Below, in pieces: positions 24,341 to 36,300 of a stretch of DNA of 64,000 nucleotides. The stretch covers positions 8,866,001 through 8,930,000 of the forward strand of contig NC_088300.1 in NCBI RefSeq assembly GCF_032854445.1, given 5' to 3'. Position numbers and translations under genes: made by a program. Every line of letters begins with the position of its first letter. The stretch's first letter is position 1. The stretch comes from Liolophura sinensis (taxonomy: Eukaryota > Mollusca > Polyplacophora > Chitonida > Chitonidae). The notes beneath the pieces are model-generated. The model made no database searches. It was not told where the DNA came from and saw only the letters and a program-made list of their open reading frames with translations.

Positions 24341-27300
24341 ATGGTACTGCTCCAAATCACTGTAGTTCTTCTTCTCTTGGCCGTAAGTATAAACATTTAT
24401 GGATAGAAAAATATTGAATCGAGTGTAAGAAGTTGCTAGAACTGGGCGACGGAGGAATTTTGAATCGGATTATTTGAACAGAAGTGCCTTGATGAGATTA
24501 GGCAAAATCCCCATGAAGTTCATGTTGTAATCCAAACCACACTGTTATCTTTGACATCTGGCTGCAGCTCTATGTATACCTGTTCACAGCTAGTTTGCCT
24601 AAGCTACAGATAACCAGGAAATAACAGTAAACATATAATTATAATCGCGACCATTACAATATGGTCGCGATAGTTGCAAAAACAGGTCCATACGCCGACT
24701 CCCTTCTCAGATGTTCATTGGAAAAAGCAGGTTCTTCCAGGAATTGACGTCACTCTACCATGTGACAGCAACCTCGTCTTAATAACTCCCAAATATTTCA
24801 AACATTCCACTGAAATAATGCACTGCTTCATTCCAGGGTGATGCTTTGTCTTTATCAACAACAACCGATCCGAATACATCATTGACGGTCAGTAAATGAA
24901 TAATTGAATAAATTAACATAGCCCTACCCCCTGCAACGAAATTTTGTCCATGCAGCTCCTCCCAAACTTCCCTATCATCTAAACGTGTAAATGTTGAATT
25001 TAAATAGCAATCGGATCATGATTTACATAATTACCATTTTCTGGGATGGTTTTTATTGCCTTTTTTTAATGCGTACTTTACGTTTACCTTCACTTTAAGT
25101 ATATGTGAAGTGAAAGCTCATTTCATGCTTATTGTAAGAATATTACTTATTATATTATTATTTTTCGACATTTTTCATATCTGTATAAAACAGAACTAAA
25201 GCTTGAAGTTTTAAAATGCGTTTAACTATTTCGAACATGGTAAGCACATTCATATCCTGGCACTTTCATAGCTGCTAAACTTCACTGTCACGTCGATATC
25301 TATTATATGTATAATGAAGCAACAAAAGCAATATATTTACTTATTCACCAAACAAAGAACGCGTCGAGACATGAACAAAACTTTAAATGACCCTTCAGAT
25401 AATACACATATCATTTTCTCATTTCTAACGTTATGACGACGTTTCATTAACTTTAATTTTAATTTGAGTACAGGACTGAATGAGAATTCTGTTTGTAGTG
25501 ACACCATCGTGCCCCTCCTACCCTTACGGGCCAGACACCACGTTCAAGTTGCTTGCTGATGTCCCAGCGTACGCAACAGCCACCTGCAAAGGCAACTACA
25601 AATACGACTTCCGGGAAGTGGGCGACGGCATCAGTTTTACACTTAAAGTTGGCTTCGACGAAAGGCTAGCCCACAAACAGTGTGTTTTCCAGGTAATTCT
25701 TTTCTATGAAGTCGGCTTTTATCGACTTTTCACAATAAACGAAATGGACTGTGTCAATCATTTGCTAGATGCTCTGATAGAATTATTCCTTCCTTGATTT
25801 CTCCATCTCCAGGTGTATATATCCTCACTTTTGGGGTTTTGCTTCTGTTCTTGAAAATGATGTTTTTGACTTGACAGAGCATCCGGTTGTTGCGAGACCA
25901 GGAAACTGAAGCTGAATTGATAATTACTGTTGCGATTTTAGTTAAATATCTGAAGTTTGTTGAAATTGTTAATTTCAGAGATATACAGAAATCTATTAAA
26001 GGGTTTAGTTTGGGTTTTTTTTAAAGAAAAGTGCAACCAGTCGGGATGATGTTCAAACCACCCTACAGATTTGAAGCGTGTAAGGTTATGTATCTGTCTA
26101 TCGTGTGTTGGCATTGACCTTTTGTTTAGCCTGATAAGAAGCTTTTAGCATTGATAGACAAATCAGTAACCTATGGCTGACAGTAGTCGAAGATCTAGAT
26201 CTTCTGTTTGTTTTAAGTTTGTTTGAAGTCCATGGCTGTCGCTCAACACATTGAAATTATTTCAGAAAAAGGTGAGCACGAATACATTTGTGGTTTTGAT
26301 CGAGGTGGGCTGGGGAGAGCCTGGAGGATTTATCCTGACCCACAAGGAGCAGTACCAGGTCTCCTGTGCTTACGGAGGGAAGGGGACGGGCAAGTCTCTG
26401 GACAAACCTGTGGACGACTGGTGAGAACATAACTGTATCGGCATGTGCATTGGAATGAATTGTTAGGCCTTAACTTGGCATTATGACAGCCAAGGCTGTG
26501 CTGAGCTACTTTCGGATCTAAATCATAAATTAAAAAAAGTTTTTAGCTTGCCTGTACAAAGTAAGGAGAGGTATTGGGAGAGTGAGGAAAGTGGCGGTGT
26601 CTTTTTTAACTCCTGTATAATGGGCTCTCATACATGGGTTGAATGTTAAGCGTTTTTTGGGTCCTTAGTTTATGGTGTGTAAATGTACATTCTAGGATGG
26701 AAGGTTAAGCTTTTTTTACTACTGTATATTGGGCTTTCATACATGGATTGAATGTAAAGCTTTTTCATTTAGCTCCCTTTCGTGGAAGGTTGAGCTTCTT
26801 TGTTTTTTACTTCCTGTATATTGGGCTATACAGCGATAGTACTGACCCTTTTTCCAGGACACTTAGCATACATCTCCCCCATGTAAACTTTTGCATGCTT
26901 AAGTTTAATTAGTCGGGTGATTATTTAAATATTTTCATAGTTACTCCCGTTCAGGTACTTAGTGCAATAATGGATTTTCATGTACATAGATTTTGTCCAT
27001 GCAACTCCTGCTAAGGTATTGACCCAATTTTTCTGTAATAATGACAGTCTGATTATTATTTTTATTAGCTCGCCTGTACGAAGTAAGGCGAGGTATTGTG
27101 CGACGGGGATCATACGCTGGCGGGGGCGGGGGCGGTGTCAGTGACCAGACTGGTTAAAGTTCTTGGCCAATCATAGGGTTGCAGTGGCCACTCATGGTAC
27201 ACAGATAGCCAATCGTCGGTAGCGATTTGCAAATCAAAGACCCAAGAAGTTTTTCACCTCATAGCCCAAGATTTCCTTTGCCATTGACAGGGTTGCAGTT

Positions 27301-30300
27301 GCCACCCATTGTACATGGATTGCCTAGTGCAGTTCGCGAATTGCATATCAAAGATCTCTGCGATAAATTTGTGCACGAACTCCCCACAGTGTCTTTTACT
27401 ACCGCAATTGATGTACAACTCCATAACATACAATGTCACTGCTCTGCAATCCTTACACATACGATAAACAATCATAGTTGCGAGATTATAATAATTTTGA
27501 CCTTTCTTGTTGATTTAATGGCAAGATCTTACCGGAATGTAATTAGAGAATAATATCTGTGTATGACTGTGTCAACCACTCTACTTTATTTTGGATTAGA
27601 GGTCAATATTGAACGTTTCACTTGACTTGATCATTTTGCATTTTTACGAGCTGCTCAATCAGGCGAGCTACCGTATTCTCTGAAGGCCTTGCTTTCCTAG
27701 TTACCCCTATTCAGATATAGGGCGTAATAATGCTTTTTATGCGTACAAGTGCAAGCTGAAGACACATTCCATTTATCCTTGGAAATGTTGGGGGATGAAA
27801 GCGGGGTATTTCGGACATCCGGATTCTAGTACTTTTTCGGTCTCATACTTTGGAGTCCATGGATAGTGTTACATCTACATAGGACTTACTGATGGAACTT
27901 TCTTATTGGTTTTATTGGCTTGGTGAATGATTTCAGTCCTTTTGATTGGTAGACATTCAATGTGAAATATTTACCAGTTATACAAAATTTATTTTGTTTA
28001 TCTTCTCTGAAACGCCTCCTTGCAGGGCTGCGATTTTTTGTACGGCTCTGTGACTATTCTTTCAAGGTTTACGGACTTCAAATTTATCTTTTTCTTCTAT
28101 CAAGAAAACTATTATGTAGGACTACAATTTTGTGTACAGGCCTACCTAGATGTGGAAGACCAAGAAGGGTATTATAATAACAAGGTCCCTTTGTAGATTT
28201 TACCATTTTTATGGTCTCTCTAGCTACTTTTCTGCCATTTATGGAGTGTCAAAGTTTACTTAAGTTTTGGAGTTTCTAGTTTCACTGGTAGGCCTGTAAA
28301 CATAGCTTTCTGTAGAAAGCTTTCCCCATCTATATTAGTACCAGGAGCCTAGGACACTGACCGAGGCAAGTGCTTTCTTAGACTGTGATGGAATGCTAAA
28401 CCATCCACAGTGACTGTCAGCTCGGGTAATTGCTCAACCAATCATAGTTTTGTAGTGGCCACCCATTTTACACAGATAGCCAGTGGTGGGTAGCGATTTG
28501 CATATAAATGACCACTCCAGCGAGTTGGTGCTCGATATCCCCTCAAGGAAGTTTTTTACTACCATACCTCAGCATTTACTCAGCCATTCACAGGGTTGCA
28601 ATTGCCACTCATAGTACACGAATTGCCAAATGCGATTTGCATATCAAAGACCACTGCCCACAATGATGTATCTTACCACCGAAACTATTTATAACTCTAT
28701 AACATTAGTCTTTACTGTGCAAGTTTTATGCACACAATAAAGTTGTATCTGTGGCATTATAATAATTTCGGCCTGTCTTGTAGGTTTAATGGGAAGATCT
28801 TGGCACCTTTTAATTAGAGAATAATATCTTTGTATGACAGTGTCATTCTACTATTTTGGTTTAGTGGTCCGTATTTTAACGTATCACCTCACTTGAACAT
28901 CATGCAGTTTTCGAACTGCTCAATCACACAATCAGCTCATGCTGGCTTTCTCGCCGTGAGGAGGTCTGTCAGCAACCTGCGGATGGTCGTGGGTTTCCCA
29001 AGGGCTCTGCTCGGTTTTCTCCCACCATAGTGCTGGTCGTGTAAGTGAAATATTCTTTAGTACGGCGTATAACACCATTCAAATAAATAAATCAATAAGC
29101 CGAGCACACGGTGTTCTCTGAATGCCTTGTTACATGTTAAATGAAACTTGAACACTCAACGTAGAAAATGCAATCGTAAATTGCTGCTGGAAAGATATTC
29201 TCCACTACATTCACGCATCCCCCCTTTCTCCGGGGGATGCGGTTTACTCTGGGTACAAAGGTTTCTTCTGGTCACAGTGGTTTATTCCGGTCACGGAGGT
29301 TTCCTCTGGGCATAAGAGATTTCTTTTGAGCACAGATGTTTCCTCCGGGCACCAAGGTTTCCTCTCTTGGGCACTAAGGTTTCCTCCTTCCATGACTGTT
29401 GCTATGTAACAGAAGTATTCTAGAGAACTGCGATAAACACCAATCAGTCATAACTCTTTATCGGGTTCTTCCCTACATCTTTGATAGCCGGTACCTTTTG
29501 CTTTGCGCTATACACAAGGAGACACAATTCAGCGTAAGTTAATAGGGTTTGAAGGGGTTCAAACGCAAAATTACATCGTTGCAAACAACACAGTTGATAC
29601 GCAGGATGCGAATTGTGATGAACCACATTATTCTGGGATTTAAGATCCACTAACAGGAGGTGAGAGTAATGGTTTGGCATTCTTTCACAGGCTAATTGCC
29701 CCAAAAGAGAAGCAGTATTTACTGGGGAAGGAAGTCTCCTCTACCTTCACCCTGCGAGTGATCAATGTGCACGGGGATCCCTTTTTTCATGAGCTGCCAT
29801 TAGGCAGATGGATGCAGCTGGAGGCAATCTCAAATGGCAAGTTTCATTTGTATATTTTCTTTATACATTCTGCAATATCATGCACGTAGAAGAACATTTT
29901 AACCTCCCATTATAAAATCACATCCGTCAGAATCAATCTCTCTCGCTCAACACTGAGGGGAATGCAGTCATTGGTCCTCTAGATGAATGCACCAGTTCGC
30001 TTACCTCGCATAACTCAGTTCATTTAAGAAAGCATGGATACAGCTCATGTAAAGAAAAATCAGGATTCTCAGCTTGAATTTTCTTCAAAATGATAGATCG
30101 GCGTTCACGGTGGCCTGTATATTTGTAAACAGGAAGGGGCCTCCATGTCCAAGGTGTGTTAGTGTGACCATGTGGCGCAATGACCTAGGACTTTCTCACC
30201 AATGTGGTTGCCCTGAGTTCGCCGAGCTCAAGCTGTCTTCCTCTCCGACCTGTAGCAGCCTGCGGATAGTCGTTGGTTTCTCCAGAGCTATGCTCGGTTT

Positions 30301-33300
30301 TTCCGACCATAATGCTGGCTGCCGTCGTATAAGTGAAATGTTTGTGTACAGCATTAAACATTAATCAAATAAATGAACATAAATGTCTCCCCACCGAATC
30401 TCTCTCCCCCCGTGGGGTTTCCGGGGTGATAAGAATAGGACCTCAGCCCTCTAGGCAAGCTTGTCGTAAAAGTCGACTAACCTAGAGCTCTCCTGTGTGA
30501 GCCCAGTGAGTAAAATAGGCTCACATCTTCCCGGTTGTGTGACAGGCAACCCGGGAGCGACCTCAGCCTGGTGGCTGAGGGCGTGTTGGTCTTGCGAGAT
30601 CCTCACGCCCAACACGCAACTTTGGCCCTTACTTGGAGAGAGACGGGGGTTCGGATGGGCGCGGTCCGATCATTCGGCTGGTCACGTCAAGCCCTACACT
30701 TGATCCAGTTTGGTATTCTTTCACGTACTGTGATGTTAAGTTGGGTTAACACCAGATGCTCTTGTTCGGTGTCAGTGTAGAAGGCGGTGGCTAATGGGTC
30801 AATCGAGTAGATTGGGTTAATCGAGTAGATTGGGTTTAATCTTGTTGGTGTAACTCAATCTGTTCGAGTATACCTTGCGTGGATTCCCTGTTTCTGTTCT
30901 CTGCTGGTCATCTGCAGGGGTAGATTCGCCCTTGTTGGCACTCCGTGGCGGGTGGGGGACACGGAGGGTGAAATTAAATAAAATATAACATGGCTTCATC
31001 TGTAATTACAACAGTCGTTGCTAAAAAAAAGAAAAAATGAAGTTCCATTAGATATTGAAGGAGAAAATACTTATTTTCCTACCTTCTTAGTAATATCTAA
31101 TAAAAATGAAGGCAAAATGAAAATCAGTCCATTTGTACTTAAAAAAGCGTTAGAAAGTTATGCTGGAACTCTGAAACAAGTCAAAAAAATGAAATCTGGG
31201 AACATTTTGTTGGAAGTTTCCAGAAAACAACAATATATAAATTTACTAAAAATTCAAAATATAGGAGAGCAGCCTGTTTCTGTTTCTCCACATAATACAT
31301 TAAATTGCTGTCATGGCATAATTCGTGACAGGGACCAGGACCTTACTGAAATGACAGAACAACAAATAACTGAAGAACTAAAACATCAAGGAGTAATAAA
31401 GGTCAAAAGCTTCGTAATTAAGAGATGGAAACCTGATAAAAACGAACACTTTTATGATAACTTTTAACAGACCTTCCCTTCCGTCATCTATATTTGTCGG
31501 ACCGTATAGCGTACGAGTGGAGTTGTTTATACCTAACCCCACCTGGTGTTTCTCCTGCCAGCGATTTGGCCATGGCAGGAGTCAGTGCCGCAACACACTG
31601 GTCTGCTTTAGATGTGCGGAAGCAGGTCACGAGGGCTTTGACTGCACAAAAACAATAAAATGTTTCAATTGTAGCGGAGCCCACATGGCCTCTTCCAAGG
31701 ACTGCCCTCTTTTCAAAAAAGAAAAAGAAATTATAACCTTAAAATCTAAACATAATATATCCTATCAGCAAGCGAAGCGTATGGTCTCTGTCACGCACGG
31801 CCTTACAACATCTACATTTGCCAATGTTGTAAGGAAAACCACTGTTTCTGTGGGGGTCCAAACGACTTTTACTTGACCCATTGACAAAGAACAGCCACAG
31901 AAACTCGTTACGAAACCCGTAAATAAGACAGCCAGCTCCTCATCTCAGACTGATATCAACCTATCCAAAATACCTATTACTTTACCTGATTATCCAGTAC
32001 TTTCTTTATCTAACAACACATCATGTGATAATCAATCTAAATCTAATAAACCCGTTGATTCTTCACAGAAAACAACGGGTGACAAAAATAAATCTGAGAA
32101 AAATCATAAAGGATAAACCTAGTGACCCCTTGGAGCGTCCCTCTAAGGCCACTAGGGATCCAATCCAAACTTATAATAAGTTTGGATCGTTGGAGGACGT
32201 TGATCCTTCAACTTCATGTGCAGACCTGATGGATACATCATCTGCACCTGGGAGGTCTCCTAGTAGATCTCCCAAAAAGAGCCGTCCTCGGTCACGACAT
32301 AAATCCCAATACGTCTTCCCCCATAATGGCGATATAGGACAAAATTATACAATAAAATTGTCGAGGTCTTAAGGTAAATTTTATTGAAATAACACAGCTA
32401 GTTCAATCTTTAAATCCAGTAGCCCTGTGTCTTCAGGAAACTCACCTGAAAACATCTGACAAAGATACAGTAGCTTTTAAAAATTATTCGTTATATAGTA
32501 CTTATTCAAATGAAGAAGAGCGAGCTGCATGCGGCTCCTCGATATTCATAAATAACAGTATTATCCACAGCCCTGTTGCTCTGCATACAGAGCTTCAGGC
32601 TGTGGCCGTTCGTGTTTCATTGTGTAAAACAGTCACATTATGTTCCGTGTATATACCTCCGAACACTTCTTTGTCAGCTTCTCAGTTACATAATCTTACA
32701 GAACAATTGCCCAAACCGTTTATTATAATGGGAGATTTTAATTCCCATAACCCTCTATGGGGTAGTAATAACATAAATAATAAGGGCAAGATAGTCGAAG
32801 ACTTCTTATGTAAGGAAGAACTGTTTTATTTCAGTGATGGTTCTAATACCTATTTACATCCGGGTAATGGCACTTATTCTGCTATCGATCTCACTATCAC
32901 GGATCCATCACTTCTCCCAGATTTTTCTTGGAAGGTGCATGACGATCTTTGTGGTAGTGACCATTTTCCTATTATCCTAGAGCATATCACTTCTAATTCT
33001 TTAGAACGTCTAGCTAGGTGGAAATTCGATAAAGCAGATTGGATCGCATGTGAGATGTTCTGTGAGGCTGATATCACTCCAAAGACTTTCAATGCAGCAA
33101 ATGATCCTATATTAAAATTTAACGAGCTTGTTTTACGAGCTGCCGATAGAACTATCCCTAAAACCTCGACAAATCCAAAATCCAGAAGCAAACCCTGGTA
33201 TGATAAGGACTGTCGCAAAGCCATTAAAGACCGCAAAAAGGCCGAGAGAAATTTTAATATATGTCCTACTGATAATAATTTAAACCAGGTTCATATTTTT

Positions 33301-36300
33301 ATGGCTAAGGCTCGCCGATTACTCAAGTCCAAGAGACGATCTTGTTGGCGGAACTTTGTTTCGGGCATTACGTCAAAAACACCCATGCGTAAGGTCTGGA
33401 ACATGGTTCAGAAGCTTATGGGCAAAACTAATAAAGCAAAAGTCCAGCATTTGAAGGATGGAGATAATATATTAACTTCTCCATCCTATATAGTAAATAA
33501 ACTGAGACAATCTCCAAGAAATCTTCTTCTGAGAACTATACTAAAATATTCCAACATATTAAAAACCAGAAGGAGAGAATTAAACTGCCCTTTTTTCTAA
33601 AAATTTAGAAGATTATAATTGTCCTTTTAATATCGAGGAACTTAAAACTGCATTTAAAAAGGCCCACGATACTGCTTGTGGTCCCGATAATGTATATTAT
33701 AAGTTTCTGAACCATTTACCACCTGAGCCACTGGAGACTCTCTTGGATTTGCTTAATGATATTTGGATAACTGGTAATTTCGAACCGTCATGGAGGGAGG
33801 CGTGAATTATCCCGGTCCCTAAACCGAGAAAGGATCATACTGATCCAAATAATTACCGCCCCATAGCTCTTACCAGCTGTGTCTGTAAGACTATGGAACG
33901 GATGATTAATGATAGACTTGTTTGGTTTCTTGAATGTGGTTTTCGTCAAGGTCGATCTACTTTAGATCACCTTGTTCGATTTGAAACTTTTATTCGTAAT
34001 GGTTTTGTTAATAATGAACATGTGGTGTCCATATTTTTTGACCTTGAAAAGGCCTACGACACCACATGGAAATATGGTATTTTAAAAGATCTCGCGAATA
34101 TGGGTCTTAAAGGTCGCTTACCTATATTTATATCTGAATTTTTATCTGATCGTCAGTTTAAGGTACGGGTGGGGTCCACTCTTTCTGACTCATATGAGCA
34201 GGAAATGGGTGTACCCCAGGGCAGCATTCTATCACCAACTCTGTTCAGCATAAAAATAAATAGCCTAGCAAAAACATTAACATCTGGCACAGAGGGTTCT
34301 TTATACGTGGATGATTTCCTTATATGCTACCGAGCTAAGAATATGAATAATATCGAACGTCAGTTGCAGCTTTGTCTCAATAAAATCGAGAAATGGGCAA
34401 CTGAAAACGGTTTTAGATTTTCAACGTCTAAAACCGTCAGTATGCATTTTTGTAACAAACGGAAACTTCATCTCGATCCCGAGCTTAATTTTTCGTGGTG
34501 AACAGGTTAAAGTTGTTGGAGAAACAAAATTTTTAGGTATAATATTTGATAGTAAACTATCTTTTATACCTCATATAAAAATGCTTAAGGCTAAATGTAC
34601 AAAGGCTCTCGATATAATTAAGGTCTGTCTAGCACCGATTGGGGTGCTGACCGATCAGTTTTACTTAATTTATATCGTTCTCTGGTGAGGTCTAAATTGG
34701 ACTATGGATCCATCATTTACGGTTCCGCTAGGAAGTCGTATATTAAAATGTTGGACCCTGTTCATCACCAAGGTTTGAGGCTCAGCCTTGGTGCTTTTAG
34801 AACCTCACCAGCAGAAAGTTTATACGTGGAGGCAAATGAGCCTTGCTTATATAACCGACGTATAAAACTGAACCTTCAATATGCTACAAAGCTTAAAGCA
34901 CATCCAACAAACCCTGCCTACGACTGTGTTTTCAATCCATTATATGTAGACAAATATACTAAATGTCCTAACAAGATCCCTTCGTTTGGTCTTCGCACAC
35001 GGGACCATATTGTGGGAGCTAACATCAAGCTGGAGGATATAGCTTCGGTGTCTTTCCCGGAGTCTTCTCCATGGCTTCTTCCACAACCTAAACTAATATT
35101 TGATCTAAGTAAATATAATAAATCAAATACAAATCCTCTTATAATTCAGTAAAGTTTTGCTGAAATCAAGGCTGATTATATGGATTATAAATTTATATAT
35201 AGTGACGGGTCAAAGGATGGGGACAGGGTTGCGGCTGCGGCTGTCTTAGAGCAGCTGGTCACTTCTACACGTCTGCCACCTTCATCTTCTATCTTTTCTG
35301 CAGAGGCCAGGGCTATACTCCTGGCCTTATCATATGTTTCCTCTGGGCATGCCCAGAGGGCAGTGATATGCAGCGACTCGCTCTCTTGCCTTTTGGCGAT
35401 TCAGAATAATAAATTTAAAAATCCATTTATACTTGATCATAGCCAAACACTGAAAACTAATTAAAAGAGGTGAAGATATTATATTCTGTTGGATACCAAG
35501 TCACACTGGTATCCATGGAAACACAGTCGTGGACAGGGAAGCGAAAGCTGCCCTATATAAACCTGTATCTCGGGTTAAAATCCCTTATACTGACGTGAAG
35601 TCTAATATTCTTAAATATATTCGTCGCCTTTGGCAGGGTGAATGGGACTTGCAGATCCACAATAAACTGCATGCTATTCACCCGGTCATTGGCTACAGTG
35701 CCTATACTTGCCAAATGTCTCGCAGAGACCAAGTAGTTTTAACAAGGTGTCGTGTCGGGCATTCTCATCTGACACACAATTTCATCTTAGATGGGAGCAG
35801 TCCTCCAGAGTGTGTTGGATGTGATGCTGAATATGGCATCAAACATATCTTAGTTGACTGTGTAGACTTTGCCCATGTTAGGCAAAGGTTCTACACGGTC
35901 AACTCTATGAATGATTTATTTGACAGCATCGCTGGCGATTTATATAGGCCTATATAAATTTCAATTGTCTGAGGGGCCTCCATGGCTCAGTCGGTTAGCG
36001 CGCTAGCGCAGCGTAATGACCCAGAAGCCTCTCATCAATGCGGTCGCTGTGAGTTTCAAGTCCAGCTCATGCTGGCTTCCTCTCCGGCCGTAAGTGGGAA
36101 GGTCTGCCAGCAACCTGCGGATGGTCGTGGGTTTCCCCCGGGCTCTGCCCCGTTTCCTCCCACCATAATGCTGGCCGCCGTTGTATAAGTGAAATATTCT
36201 TGAGTACGGCATAAAACACCAATCAAATAAATAAATAAATAAATCAAATGAAATATTTATAGATAAAAGTTATATACATACAGCTTTCCAGATATACTAT

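Noticed and set aside
30497..30780. ORFs in the LINE 5' UTR
   Set aside because: Short overlapping frames in GC-richer UTR sequence without recognisable motifs.
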